Assembly: GCA_947494715.1 (NCBI GenBank)
Contig: CANLWG010000012.1
Location: 62,001 to 126,000, forward strand
Source: an uncultured Flavobacteriaceae bacterium
Lineage (GTDB): Bacteria; Bacteroidota; Bacteroidia; Flavobacteriales; Flavobacteriaceae
Direction: 5' to 3'
Length of the DNA: 64,000 bases
Below the pieces are notes generated by a model. It was not told the origin of the DNA. It did not search any database and worked only from the letters and a program-made list of their open reading frames with translations. Shown piece after piece: positions 46,901-54,516 of this stretch. Position 1 is the first letter of the stretch, and each line of letters starts with the position of its first letter. The position numbers and the translations under genes were made by a program.

Positions 46901-48121
46901 GGATTTGTTTTCGGTAGTCAGGCCGATGTGCGTTTTGATGCTGCCCGTAACGGATGGTTAACACAGTTTGATGGATTCAATGAGCAATTCCTAGAGCGTA
47001 CCAATAAACAATTGAATATCACGGCAACGGCTCAGGTCACTCAGGATTTGACCATAGACCTCTCAGCCGATAGGCAATATTCCAGTAGTTATCAGGAAAA
47101 TTTTGAGGTGATTCCGGATATTGAAAATGGTGGACTCAGGTACAACGAGTTATTGGGAAATCAATTTGGGAATTTCAGTATTTCTACCGTGATGATCGGG
47201 ACTGTCTTCGGAAAAAGCGATGAGTTTACCTCTGAAACCTTCGAAAAATTTAAGGAGAATAGAATAACCATTGCCAATAGATTGGTTGCTGATAGAGGGC
47301 AATCCCCGGGAACTTTGGATGAGGACGGTTTTCCACAGTTGTATGGCAAGACCAATCAAGAAGTGCTTTTACCTGCATTTTTCGCGGCATATACCGGTCA
47401 GGATGTGAATAGGGTAAATCTGGATGCTTTTCGAGATATTCCCATTCCCAACTGGAACATAAAATATACGGGATTAATGCGCAACAAATGGTTCAAGAAA
47501 AAATTCAAGCGATTTTCATTGACTCATGGGTATCGCGCCGCTTATAGTATCAATTCGTTTCAAACCAATTTGGAAAAGGAAAATGGCAGCATCGATTCCG
47601 AAACCGGGGACTTATTGCCAGACCTTATTCTGAACAATGTAGTACTTACCGATCAGTTCAATCCGTTAATGCGTGTGGATTTTGAAATGAAGAATTCCAT
47701 TAGCGTTCTTGCCGAGGTACGGACCGATAGGGCACTGTCCCTTAGTTTTGACAATAATCTTATGACAGAAGTCAATGGCAAGGAATATACATTGGGATTG
47801 GGGTACCGTTTTAAGGACGTAAAATTCGTGACCAATATTGGAGGCAACAAAACAAGGCTTAAGGGAGACCTAAATCTTAAGGCAGATGTTACACTACGCG
47901 ATAATATTACCATCATCCGAAATTTGGACATAGACAATAACCAGATTACCTCTGGCCAAAACCTGTTGTCCATTAAGTTTACCGCGGACTATGCGCTGAA
48001 TAAGAATTTGAACGCCCTATTCTTCTATGATCATTCGTTCTCCCAATTTGCCGTATCCACAGCTTTCCCACAGACTACCATTAATGCCGGATTTACCCTG
48101 CGTTACAACTTTGGGAATTAA
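40973..48121 (+). CDS. sprA: Cell-surface protein SprA, type IX secretion translocon
   Basis: 2382 residues. SprA is the very large outer-membrane barrel that forms the T9SS protein-conducting channel and is needed for gliding. The only start that retains the signal peptide (MKKGAKQFLKLTF, hydrophobic core, AVPAVAQ) is TTG at 40973; the next ATG lies inside the hydrophobic core. Recognisable blocks: RRNLLPNFYINNNFFQSVFGG, GSVAMDLGVIWQKNDNPALSPRNRTN, TTYLDDFEGAQALIDIRGSLGW, and VWFNELRLAGLDN; the C-terminus ends in barrel strands (LRYNFGN). Directly follows ruvA. It would export the giant adhesin at the start of the window. Confidence 0.96.
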   Translation: MKKGAKQFLKLTFKLTFLFLFFLMIAVPAVAQETEGEEPVEQQQDSVKTGPDLGKLVMPNPESIISKYIYNPKLDRYIYNESIGEFNIGYPIILTPEQYMELARQEGIKEYFKEKSDAYSGKKEGSEEARRNLLPNFYINNNFFQSVFGGNTIEVIPQGSVAMDLGVIWQKNDNPALSPRNRTNLSFDFDQRISLSMLGKIGERLQVTANYDTEATFDFQNIVKLDYTPTEDDIIQKIEIGNVNMPLNSSLIQGAQSLFGVKTQLQFGKTSVTAVFSEQRSQNNTVVAQGGGTLNDFSITALDYDEDKHFFLAQYFRDQYDGALANYPFIQSQVQITRLEVWVTNRSQQTLNVRNVVAIQDLGEANEEQTRIGLLNGAPAGFFNDPSNVLPRNDANDFDPEQIGTGALTLSIRDIATVEAGFNIPGYQSNQGFDYAILENARKLEAGRDYDFNSQLGYISLNQRLSNDEVLGVAFQYTFNGQVFQVGEFANGGLDATTVSGGANPIIENNTLILKLLKSNITNISDPIWDLMMKNIYATGAFQLSQEDFKMNVLYSDPTPRNYITPVDDATWPTGLEEDILLEVFNLDRLNVYNDVQPGGDGFFDFVPGITVNTQGGLIIFTKVEPFGEYLFEELGGGTYENVPGYNPNQEQYVFRDMYELTKAAALQDPEKNKFILKGRYKSEGSSGIPIGAFNVPRGSVRVTAGGRQLQEGIDYTVNYQAGTVQILDPSLEASNTPINISVENNAVFGQQTRRFTGINVEHQFNENFVLGATWLNLNERPLTQKSNFGVEPVNNTIFGLNGNFSTEVPFLTRMINKLPNIDTDVPSNVSVRAEVAWLKPNSPKNADFQGETTTYLDDFEGAQALIDIRGSLGWTLASTPLEFTPGGQLSGSSPEDPDNLLNGYGRAKMAWYTIDPIFYTNQRPSGVSDSDVSTNPTRRIFVDEVFPQVDIAQGQTTVQNTLDLAYYPNQKGPYNNNPNFDTETPGNKWAGIMRSLSSTNFEQSNVEFVQFWVLDPYVDGTTTSPGELVLNLGNISEDVLRDGKKQYENGLPGVESNDLIAPTSWGEVPATQSLVYAFDANETNRSLQDIGLDGLDDAGETSVYSNNTGNDPALDNYQYYLNREGGILERYLDFNNTEGNSPVQVTNTNRGSTTLPDVEDIDRDLTMNTVNSYYEYRIPIKPNTTIDDLYVTDIKEGVTPELPDGSQLNRRWIQYKVPLSDFTEAVGGITDFRSISFMRMYLTNFNSDVVLRFATLDLVRGDWRTYTKNLQNEDTDTDPSDDGTVVDVNTVNIEENNSRIPIPYVLPPGVVREQLNNNNTIIRQNEQSLSVVVENLESQDSRGVFKNLNIDLRQYEKIKMFMHAEKIVDSDYSDDDIPLVGFLRIGTDFTQNFYQIELPLRFTSFTSTSESEIWPEDNEMDLALSDLNKVKSLWINNGDLSEVRFFEVENGEVIPVEEFAPRTPGRLRIGIKGNPSLGSIRSMMVGIKNTDDFPARGEVWFNELRLAGLDNNGGWAAVAAVDANLADFANVSATGSRSTSGFGAIDQMPNERAREDAISYDVVTNINVGQLLPKKWGIQLPFNYGISEQLITPEFDPVYDDLKLDDLIDTAPTAEAAEEIRQQAEDYTKRTSINLIGVRKDRGEEADANFYDIENFTFNYSYNETNHRDFEIANLKDQNVVTGFVYNHAFEPVEVAPFAKKDSLFTGKYWQWLKELNLSLLPATVSVNSNINRQFNRQRFRDVREEGVERLELPELQQRNYQFNWQYAINYNLTKSLRLNFTGSNNNIVRNYFEDEDNPDSQIDQTLGLWDGFWDLGEPNRHSQQMQLNYELPFNKIPALDFINAQYTYTGDFDWQRGGDALREVAGEDINTVQNANTHNLTANLTLQKFYDMIGLKKRDGKVAVNRSPIRRDKAGNTGTTEEEQKQKTSALFNTAVDILTMVKRLNINYNESNGKVLPGYTQSIGFIGSLRPSVGFVFGSQADVRFDAARNGWLTQFDGFNEQFLERTNKQLNITATAQVTQDLTIDLSADRQYSSSYQENFEVIPDIENGGLRYNELLGNQFGNFSISTVMIGTVFGKSDEFTSETFEKFKENRITIANRLVADRGQSPGTLDEDGFPQLYGKTNQEVLLPAFFAAYTGQDVNRVNLDAFRDIPIPNWNIKYTGLMRNKWFKKKFKRFSLTHGYRAAYSINSFQTNLEKENGSIDSETGDLLPDLILNNVVLTDQFNPLMRVDFEMKNSISVLAEVRTDRALSLSFDNNLMTEVNGKEYTLGLGYRFKDVKFVTNIGGNKTRLKGDLNLKADVTLRDNITIIRNLDIDNNQITSGQNLLSIKFTADYALNKNLNALFFYDHSFSQFAVSTAFPQTTINAGFTLRYNFGN

Positions 48122-48291
48122 ATATAAAGCACGGGTACATAGTTCAAATTTAATACGTTACAGACTCAATACCCGAAGTTATAGGCCATATATTTTAGTG
48201 TTGTTTTTGTTTGACAGAGGTTTTGGAAAAAATCTATTTCACATTTACCAAATATTGAATTATGGCTTGACATTTGAACTTGAACTTATTC

Positions 48292-48322
48292 TTGAAAACC
48301 TATTCAGAATCTGTTACATTTG
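48292..48322 (+). promoter_or_regulatory. Promoter of gcvH-vanZ
   Basis: -33 TTG at 48292-48294, a 20-bp spacer and -7 box TACATTTG at 48315-48322. Predicted start near 48329, leader of about 17 nt. Confidence 0.6.
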
Positions 48323-48345
48323 CCTACTGATAAAAACAAGAAAAA

Positions 48346-48726
48346 ATGAACATACCATCCGAATTAAAATATACAAAAGATCACGAATGGATACGGATAG
48401 AAGATGATGTTGCAACCGTTGGTATAACGGATTTTGCCCAAGGTGAGTTAGGGGACATCGTTTATGTGGAGGTAGAGACCTTGGACGAAACCTTGGATAG
48501 GGAAGAGGTTTTTGGTACGGTAGAAGCCGTAAAGACAGTGTCAGATTTGTTCCAGCCTTTGAGTGGTGAGATTATAGCGTTCAATGAAGCATTGGAAGAT
48601 GAGCCGGAAAAAGTGAACTCCGATCCCTATGGAGAAGGTTGGATGGTAAAGATAAAGTTAAGTGAACCTACGGAAATTGAGGATTTGCTCGGTGCAGAGG
48701 ATTACAAAGAACTTATAGGTGCCTAA
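48346..48726 (+). CDS. gcvH: Glycine cleavage system H protein
   Basis: 126 residues, standard length. It carries the aminomethyl group on lipoate between the P, T and L proteins. The lipoylated lysine is K63 in [25 protein letters not shown] marks the C-terminal part. The other gcv genes are not in the window. The start of vanZ overlaps the last eight bases. Confidence 0.97.
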   Translation: MNIPSELKYTKDHEWIRIEDDVATVGITDFAQGELGDIVYVEVETLDETLDREEVFGTVEAVKTVSDLFQPLSGEIIAFNEALEDEPEKVNSDPYGEGWMVKIKLSEPTEIEDLLGAEDYKELIGA

Positions 48727-49117
48727 AAAACCGATTTTTACAATTTCCTTTATAAGCTGGATGGTGTTCGTTACATTTTCCAGCTTATATTCTTTTGAGG
48801 ATACTAGTGTGCCGGCCATTCAAATCCCCCATTTGGATAAAATCGTACATTTCACGTTTTATTTTGTAGCTGCAATTTTGGGCCTGCTCTCCTTTCGCAT
48901 GAGGGTCAAGGAGGGTGCCCCCTTAAAGAAATTTATGATAGTAATGCTACTGCTCTTGGTCATTTTTGGTATTATTATTGAGGTGATTCAAGATAGATAT
49001 ACTACTTCTAGGGCGGGGGACGTTTTTGATGTATTGGCCAATACGATCGGTGCCTTGGCTGGGGTGTTGACCATAAAAATGCTTTTTTCCTCTAAAAAGG
49101 GGTTAAATTGGAAATAG
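48719..49117 (+). CDS. VanZ-family membrane protein
   Basis: 132 residues from a GTG that overlaps the gcvH end, indicating coupling. Four hydrophobic helices. VanZ-like features: the motif [15 protein letters not shown] in helix 2 and the segment [32 protein letters not shown]. The family is widespread and functionally uncertain; the name comes from teicoplanin-resistance clusters and no resistance role is implied here. Confidence 0.85.
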   Translation: MPKKPIFTISFISWMVFVTFSSLYSFEDTSVPAIQIPHLDKIVHFTFYFVAAILGLLSFRMRVKEGAPLKKFMIVMLLLLVIFGIIIEVIQDRYTTSRAGDVFDVLANTIGALAGVLTIKMLFSSKKGLNWK

Positions 49118-49119
49118 TA

Positions 49120-49152
49120 TTTGCTTTTTACGCATTATTTTAATTAAATTAG
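49120..49152 (+). promoter_or_regulatory. Candidate promoter of tonB
   Basis: TTTG at 49120-49123, 21-bp spacer, TAAATTAG at 49145-49152 (one mismatch to TAnnTTTG). Start would be near 49159, 14 nt before the ATG. Confidence 0.4.
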
Positions 49153-49172
49153 CGAACATTAAAGATATAGTT

Positions 49173-49877
49173 ATGGAACTAAAAAAGAATCCAAAAGCCG
49201 ATGTTGGTAGAAACAGCGGGCTTTATTTTGTAATAGGATTGGCACTGGTTATGGCCATGGTCTATGGTGCTTTGGAGTGGAAAACTTACGATAAGGTAAA
49301 CGACTACGATATTTCGATGAACGTAGATGATGATTTGGATGAGGAAGTTCCAATGACAGAACAGATTAAAACACCGCCACCGCCACCGCCACCGGCAGCC
49401 CCTGAGGTTATTGAAGTGGTAGAGGACGAGGAAGAAGTGGAGGAAACCGTTATAGAGTCTACGGAAACAAGCCAAGAAGAAGAGATTATTGAGGTGGAGG
49501 ATGTAGCAGTAGACGAGATGGAAGAAGATGTTGACGTACCTTTTGCCGTTATTGAGGATGTGCCTGTTTTTCCAGGTTGTGAGAAGGAAAGCGATAAAAG
49601 GGCATGCTTTAACAAAATGATGCAAAAACACATCAGCAAAAACTTTAGATATCCTGAGATAGCCCAAGAAATGGGAGTTCAGGGAAGGGTTAATATCATG
49701 TTTGTTATTCAAAAAGATGGTAGCATAGGTAATGTTAGAATGCGAGGCCCGGATAAAAACTTGGAAAAGGAAGCAGCTCGTATCATTGGTAAATTGCCAA
49801 AAATGACGCCTGGAAAACAACGGGGAAGAGCAGTTAGGGTTCCTTTTAGTATCCCTATTACATTTAAGCTTCAATAA
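49173..49877 (+). CDS. Energy transducer TonB
   Basis: 234 residues. One N-terminal transmembrane helix (about 16-34), then a Pro-run (68-74) and a long acidic Glu/Val-rich stretch spanning the periplasm (about 78-125), then VPVFPGCEKES and a C-terminal TonB domain (about 145-234: ISKNFRYPEIAQEMGVQGRVNIMFVIQ). It couples the proton gradient to outer-membrane TonB-dependent transporters. The FPGC motif and the second Cys at 145 are usual in flavobacterial TonB. The acidic rather than Lys/Pro linker is distinctive. Several tonB paralogues are normal in this group. Confidence 0.92.
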   Translation: MELKKNPKADVGRNSGLYFVIGLALVMAMVYGALEWKTYDKVNDYDISMNVDDDLDEEVPMTEQIKTPPPPPPPAAPEVIEVVEDEEEVEETVIESTETSQEEEIIEVEDVAVDEMEEDVDVPFAVIEDVPVFPGCEKESDKRACFNKMMQKHISKNFRYPEIAQEMGVQGRVNIMFVIQKDGSIGNVRMRGPDKNLEKEAARIIGKLPKMTPGKQRGRAVRVPFSIPITFKLQ

Positions 49878-49900
49878 GATTATATAAGGAATTTTAAAAT

Positions 49901-49930
49901 AAAACCCTGATGTTTAACATCAGGGTTTTT
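49901..49930 (+). terminator. Intrinsic terminator of tonB
   Basis: Perfect 12-bp stem AAAACCCTGATG / CATCAGGGTTTT, loop TTTAA, T-run. Confidence 0.92.
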
Positions 49931-49973
49931 CTTTTTTGGTAAAGTCCTTTCGTCCAATAAACTGTCTTATTCG

Positions 49974-50004
49974 TTGCAGGAAATAGTGTTTGGGGCTATC
50001 TTTG
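49974..50004 (+). promoter_or_regulatory. Promoter of ctaB and following oxidase genes
   Basis: -33 TTG at 49974-49976, 20-bp spacer, -7 box TATCTTTG at 49997-50004. Start near 50011, 15 nt before the chosen ctaB ATG. It shows that the longer frame starting at 49990 is not translated in full. Confidence 0.6.
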
Positions 50005-50025
50005 CGAACCTATTGGAATTTGAGA

Positions 50026-50928
50026 ATGAAGACTGCAATTGGAGCGGCAAAAAGCACCTCATGGTCCTTATTTTTTGCTGATTTTAAGGAAATTACCAAA
50101 GTTAGGCTTGCCGTAAGTGTAGTCTTTTCTTCCTTGGCCGGTTATCTTTTAGGGGCCGATCAAATAAATTCTGTTTCTCTATTACTACTTGCCTTTGGAG
50201 GATATTGCATGGTCGGTGCCTCAAATGTATACAATCAAATCATAGAAAAGGATTTGGATGCTTTGATGAATCGAACTCGGAATAGGCCTATCCCCTCGGG
50301 CCGAATGTCGGTCAATAGGGCTTTGTTTATTGCTGTTTCCCTTACTCTTTTAGGAGTGGTTACCTTGTATATTCTAAATCCGAAAACAGCTATGTTCGGT
50401 GCAGTATCCATTTTTTTATATACCAGTATATATACCCCGTTAAAGACAAAAACACCGTTGTCCGTATTTGTAGGGGCATTTCCGGGGGCCATCCCATTTA
50501 TGCTGGGATGGGTGGCGGCCACCAATGATTTTGGAATAGAGCCGGGCACACTTTTTATGATTCAGTTTTTTTGGCAATTTCCTCATTTTTGGGCTTTGGG
50601 ATGGATGTTGGACGAAGATTACAAAAAAGGTAGATTTAAAATGTTGCCTACTGGCAAGAAGGATGGCGGCACGGCCTTACAAATTATAATGTACACCATA
50701 TGGATGATGGTTATTTCGGTAATCCCGGTTTTCGGTATTACGGGTAGGTTACACCTTTCCATTGCAGCCGCAATCCTTATTTTTCTTATGGGCTTGGTAA
50801 TGTTGTTTTTCGCCTTTAAGCTCTATGAAAAAAGAGATAATGCATCGGCCCGGAGATTAATGTTGGCTAGTGTAAGCTATATCACCCTAATGCAAGTGGT
50901 ATACGTAATCGACAAATTTATACAATGA
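50026..50928 (+). CDS. ctaB: Protoheme IX farnesyltransferase (heme O synthase)
   Basis: 300 residues from the ATG at 50026. An inner-membrane prenyltransferase of the UbiA type that attaches a farnesyl group to heme b to make heme O for the oxidase. The first Asp-rich motif NVYNQIIEKDLDALMNRTRNRP is clear, the second region is FWQFPHFWALGWMLDEDYKKG, and about nine helices are present. Heme A synthase (ctaA) is not in the window. First gene of the second oxidase locus. Confidence 0.96.
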   Translation: MKTAIGAAKSTSWSLFFADFKEITKVRLAVSVVFSSLAGYLLGADQINSVSLLLLAFGGYCMVGASNVYNQIIEKDLDALMNRTRNRPIPSGRMSVNRALFIAVSLTLLGVVTLYILNPKTAMFGAVSIFLYTSIYTPLKTKTPLSVFVGAFPGAIPFMLGWVAATNDFGIEPGTLFMIQFFWQFPHFWALGWMLDEDYKKGRFKMLPTGKKDGGTALQIIMYTIWMMVISVIPVFGITGRLHLSIAAAILIFLMGLVMLFFAFKLYEKRDNASARRLMLASVSYITLMQVVYVIDKFIQ

Positions 50929-51006
50929 AACTATAATTCCGATTTCGCAATAATAATTTGAATTGGTCAAAGTAATAGGGATATAAAATAATACAAAAAA
51001 TCTTTA

Positions 51007-51588
51007 ATGGATTTAACCCAATCAACACAGAAAGAGAAAAATGCGCGCGCCAAAAAAATGATGCTTTGGTTCGGCATTGTGAGCCTGCTCATGGCTTTTG
51101 CTGGATGGACCAGTGCCTACATCGTGAGCAGTAGTAGGGAAGATTGGTTGCAGGATTTGGAACTTCCCCCTGCCTTCTACGTGAGTACAGTGGTAATTAT
51201 AATAAGTAGTCTTACCTATATCCTGGCAAAAAGGGCCATTAAAATGGGAAATTCCAAACAATGTACTTCTTGGTTGGTTGCCACCTTGGTTTTGGGCGTT
51301 CTTTTTATTGTGTTACAGTTTAACGGGTTTTCCCAAATGGTGGCTCAAGGATATTATTTTACGGGACCTACAAGCAGCATTAAGATGTCCTATATTTTTC
51401 TTATTGCCGCGGTACATGTTGTACACGTAGTTGCGGGCATCATATCCTTACTAGTCGTTTTGTTCAATCAAATTAAAGTAAGGTATACCGCCGATGATTT
51501 TTTGGGACTCTCCTTGGGAGCTACATTTTGGCATTTTCTGGATTTGTTATGGATATATCTAGTGCTGTTCATGACCTTTGTAAGGTAA
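51007..51588 (+). CDS. Cytochrome oxidase subunit III, short form
   Basis: 193 residues with five transmembrane helices, as in the CyoC/CoxC short form. Conserved pieces: MLWFGIVSLLMAFAGWTSAYIV, YYFTGPTSSIKMSYIFLIAAVHVVHVVAGI and the C-terminal TFWHFLDLLWIYLV. A second, longer subunit III gene lies at 53022, so this one may be a paralogue of the same oxidase or a separate subunit. 78 bp after ctaB. Confidence 0.9.
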   Translation: MDLTQSTQKEKNARAKKMMLWFGIVSLLMAFAGWTSAYIVSSSREDWLQDLELPPAFYVSTVVIIISSLTYILAKRAIKMGNSKQCTSWLVATLVLGVLFIVLQFNGFSQMVAQGYYFTGPTSSIKMSYIFLIAAVHVVHVVAGIISLLVVLFNQIKVRYTADDFLGLSLGATFWHFLDLLWIYLVLFMTFVR

Positions 51589-51667
51589 TTAATAAAAAAG
51601 AATTAACCACGAGCACAATTTATTTCACATAAATTCATTTTAAAAAAGCAACCTTCACCAAAAACAC

Positions 51668-52930
51668 ATGAAAAATAATCTTCCCCCATTGTTTTTTCTT
51701 TTCACGACCATTTTTTGTAGTGCACAGATTCAATTTGAGCCTGGGTATTTCATTGATAGTACAGGGAAAAGAACAGACTGTTTTATCAAAAATTTAGATT
51801 GGATGAATAATCCCATTCAATTTGAATATAGGCTATCTCAAAATGCCATAGTACAACAAGGTACTATTTCAAATGTGATGGAATTTGGCATCGCAGATTA
51901 TATGAGATATGAGAGACATAGGGTAAAAATAGATCGTTCAAGCGATGATACGAGGAAACTAACGGCAATATCAAATCCTCAATTTGTTGAAGAGAATCTA
52001 TTTTTGAAATTGTTAATAGGGGGAGACGCCAGTTTATATGAATATGTGGATAAGGATATTCGACGTTTTTTCTTTAAAAAAATTGAATCTCCTGTACAGC
52101 CCCTAATTTTTAAAAAGTATTTAGGTGATGGGAACAAAATAGGCACGAATACTCAGTATCGACAGCAACTTCTATCTGCTTTGCAATGCCATGATGTAAC
52201 GACTTTCAATATCAATAGATTGAGATATACTCGGGATGATTTGATTCGATATTTTAGCAATTATAACTCGTGTTTGGGGAAGGATTTTACAATTCACAAA
52301 GAACCCAGGGTCAAAGGTGGGAATAAATTAAAATTTTCATTAAGAGCCGGTTTTAACTATTCTGATTTGAGTGTGAATAGGGATTTATCGTTTCCGGTTG
52401 ATTTTGTTCCCAATGATGTAAACATTGATTTCGCAGGGGAAATATATTTGCGTTTAGGCTTTGAGATAGAGCTAAAGCTTCCTTTCAATAATAACAAGTG
52501 GGCTATATTTTTAGATCCCTCGTACCAGAACTATAGCTCGGAAACCAATTTCACACAGACTTTTGCAGGAACTGTGTATGAATCAAAAGCTGAAGTGAAT
52601 TATAATACTATTGAATCTCCGGTTGGGGTAAGACATTATTTTTTTCTTAATAACAAGTCTAGGCTTTTTCTAAATGCCTCTATGGCATTGGTTTTTAACA
52701 TGGACTCGGATATAAAGTTTACTCCCGAGAATCAGATAGGCCAAATAGCGGATTTAGAAGTTAACGGCACGGAAGAGTACTTTTCATTTGGCTTTGGATA
52801 TAGTTATATAGATAAAATCCAATTGGAACTTAGGTATAATACAAGTAGGGATTTGTTGGGAGACAATCCGGACTGGAAATCAAGTTTTGGAAACAATTTT
52901 TCAATTATTATAGGATATTCTATATTGTGA
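51668..52930 (+). CDS. Unknown outer-membrane-type protein inserted in the oxidase locus
   Basis: 420 residues. Signal peptide 1-19 (MKNNLPP, FFLFTTIFCSA, then QIQFEPGYF). Residues 20-220 form a domain with GYFIDSTGKRTDCFIKN, similar in style to proteins that describe surface-exposed or stress-related components in Flavobacteriia. The second half (about 222-420) has alternating strands (KLKFSLRAGFNYSD, FLDPSYQNYSSE, SPVGVRHYFFLN, FSFGFGYSYIDKIQLELRYNTS) ending in FSIIIGYSIL, suggesting an outer-membrane barrel. It is visibly more AT-rich than its neighbours and splits two subunit III genes that are usually adjacent in related genomes, so it is probably an acquired or relocated gene. No oxidase role is evident. 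Confidence 0.78.
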   Translation: MKNNLPPLFFLFTTIFCSAQIQFEPGYFIDSTGKRTDCFIKNLDWMNNPIQFEYRLSQNAIVQQGTISNVMEFGIADYMRYERHRVKIDRSSDDTRKLTAISNPQFVEENLFLKLLIGGDASLYEYVDKDIRRFFFKKIESPVQPLIFKKYLGDGNKIGTNTQYRQQLLSALQCHDVTTFNINRLRYTRDDLIRYFSNYNSCLGKDFTIHKEPRVKGGNKLKFSLRAGFNYSDLSVNRDLSFPVDFVPNDVNIDFAGEIYLRLGFEIELKLPFNNNKWAIFLDPSYQNYSSETNFTQTFAGTVYESKAEVNYNTIESPVGVRHYFFLNNKSRLFLNASMALVFNMDSDIKFTPENQIGQIADLEVNGTEEYFSFGFGYSYIDKIQLELRYNTSRDLLGDNPDWKSSFGNNFSIIIGYSIL

Positions 52931-53021
52931 TGGCTTTCGTTATTTTTGATAGCCAAAAAGATTTCATTGGGTAATAAAAAAATGTAAATTTGTGCCAATT
53001 CTAATCAGACTTTAAGACTTT

Positions 53022-53996
53022 ATGGATTCTACGGTTACTACTGCTTCGGAAGAAAATGTTTGGAGCGGGGGCAACAGGCCCCTCAATGCCAGTTATGGCA
53101 AATTAATGATGTGGTTCTTCCTCGTATCCGATGCTTTGACCTTTTCCGGTTTTTTAGCCTCCTACGGATTTTCCAGATTTAAGTTTATAGAGACTTGGCC
53201 CATTGCGGACGAGGTGTTTACGCACGTTCCTTTCTTCCATGGTAACTTCCCAATGTATTACGTAGCCTTTATGACCTTCATATTGATTATGTCCTCGGTA
53301 ACCATGGTACTTGCGGTTGATGCCGGTCATCGGATGAAGAAAAATTCCGTCATATGGTATATGTTCCTCACCATAATAGGAGGTGCCATATTTGTGGGTT
53401 CCCAAGCATGGGAATGGGCAACGTTTATTAAGGGCGATTTTGGTGCTTTGGAGACTAAGGGCGGAAGGATCTTACAATTTGTAAAGGCAGATACCGGGGA
53501 AAGGACGGCATTGGCGGATTTCGCCAAAGTTATTCCAGATAGTCGTCTAGAACATGAAAGAAAAAATGGTGTTTGGTACTATGATGAGGGATACATGACC
53601 AGTTATAACGTAAATGAGGTAATAGAAGGGTTTAAGGCTAACTCGAATATATTGGTAAGAACGGAGACCATTAATGCGGAAGGTGAAAAGGTAGTTCTGG
53701 ATAGGCAACAGTCATTGACCAAACTTAGGGATGCCACTCAAGTAGTGGAAGGAGCAAACCTTATCCATAACGAATACGGTAGCCGTCTTTTTGCCGATTT
53801 CTTTTTCTTTATTACAGGATTTCATGGCTTCCACGTTTTCTCTGGGGTAGTAATCAATATCATTATATTCTTCAATGTAATATTGGGTACCTATGAGCGA
53901 CGTGGACATTATGAAATGGTAGAGAAAGTAGGTCTATATTGGCACTTTGTAGATTTGGTTTGGGTATTTGTATTTACTTTTTTCTATTTGGTATAG
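53022..53996 (+). CDS. Cytochrome c oxidase subunit III, long form with soluble insertion
   Basis: 324 residues. Membrane helices flank a hydrophilic insertion of about 120 residues (136-255). N-terminal helices carry KLMMWFFLVSDALTFSGFLASYGF and MYYVAFMTFILIMSS; after the insertion come RLFADFFFFITGFHGFHVFSGVVINI and the typical end LYWHFVDLVWVFVFTFFYLV. Subunit III stabilises the subunit I active site. Followed by subunit IV after 66 bp. Confidence 0.92.
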   Translation: MDSTVTTASEENVWSGGNRPLNASYGKLMMWFFLVSDALTFSGFLASYGFSRFKFIETWPIADEVFTHVPFFHGNFPMYYVAFMTFILIMSSVTMVLAVDAGHRMKKNSVIWYMFLTIIGGAIFVGSQAWEWATFIKGDFGALETKGGRILQFVKADTGERTALADFAKVIPDSRLEHERKNGVWYYDEGYMTSYNVNEVIEGFKANSNILVRTETINAEGEKVVLDRQQSLTKLRDATQVVEGANLIHNEYGSRLFADFFFFITGFHGFHVFSGVVINIIIFFNVILGTYERRGHYEMVEKVGLYWHFVDLVWVFVFTFFYLV

Positions 53997-54062
53997 AAGT
54001 CTTTGATTTTACTTCCTCGAAGAAGGAAAGTCTAATATGTCGAAAACAAGACAGATTGAAAC

Positions 54063-54446
54063 ATGGCACACGAACATAAACTTGAAATTTTTAGGGGACT
54101 CTTGAAGTTCAAATCCAACACCCAGAAAATATGGGGTGTTTTAGTTTTTTTGACCATTGTTACCGCAATCGAAGTGGGATTGGGTATTACCAAACCTGTG
54201 GTGTTAACAGGCAATTACTTCCTGGGAATGAAGCTTTTGAACTGGATATTCATTATCCTTACCTTGGTAAAGGCCTATTATATTGCTTGGGATTTCATGC
54301 ACCTTCGGGATGAGAAAAACGCATTGCGAAGAGCCATAGTCTGGACACCAATTTTTTTGGTAGCCTATTTGATTTTTATTCTTCTCTTTGAGGCAGACTA
54401 CATTTATAATGTGTTTAAAGACGGCTACGTTAAATGGAATTTCTAA
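54063..54446 (+). CDS. Cytochrome c oxidase subunit IV (CyoD/CoxD type)
   Basis: 127 residues with three helices (about 24-44, 54-76, 92-112) and a short His-containing N-terminus (MAHEHKLEIFRG). KAYYIAWDFMHLRDEKNALRR between helices 2 and 3 is the family signature. Small accessory subunit of heme-copper oxidases. Ends the first transcript of this locus at a terminator. Confidence 0.92.
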   Translation: MAHEHKLEIFRGLLKFKSNTQKIWGVLVFLTIVTAIEVGLGITKPVVLTGNYFLGMKLLNWIFIILTLVKAYYIAWDFMHLRDEKNALRRAIVWTPIFLVAYLIFILLFEADYIYNVFKDGYVKWNF

Positions 54447-54464
54447 CGTAGAATTAACAACTTT

Positions 54465-54492
54465 AAAAGACGGTTTACACACCGTCTTTTTT
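54465..54492 (+). terminator. Intrinsic terminator after subunit IV
   Basis: Perfect 10-bp stem AAAAGACGGT / ACCGTCTTTT with loop TTACAC and further T. It overlaps the promoter of the next gene. Confidence 0.88.
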
Positions 54493-54499
54493 ATTTTTG
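54492..54499 (+). promoter_or_regulatory. Promoter -7 box of the Sco-locus genes
   Basis: TATTTTTG matches TAnnTTTG; start near 54506, 11 nt before the ATG at 54517. The -33 region falls inside the preceding terminator stem-loop (TTTA at 54473-54476). Confidence 0.5.
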
Positions 54500-54516
54500 C
54501 ATATGTCCGTGGAGCT

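Noticed and set aside
48027-48407. 126-codon frame across the sprA-gcvH gap
   Set aside because: Out of frame with both genes, contains the gcvH promoter and has no recognisable protein character.
49179-49874. 231-codon open frame antisense to tonB
   Set aside because: Follows from the biased Glu/Pro/Val codons of tonB; His/Phe/Trp-rich product is not protein-like and tonB itself is unambiguous.
54011-54031. Short inverted repeat between subunits III and IV
   Set aside because: Imperfect small stem without a T-run; not enough to call a terminator or processing site.
54388-54516. Upstream extension of the Sco-like gene into subunit IV
   Set aside because: Would cross a strong terminator and the promoter, and the helix with a normal N-terminus begins at 54517.
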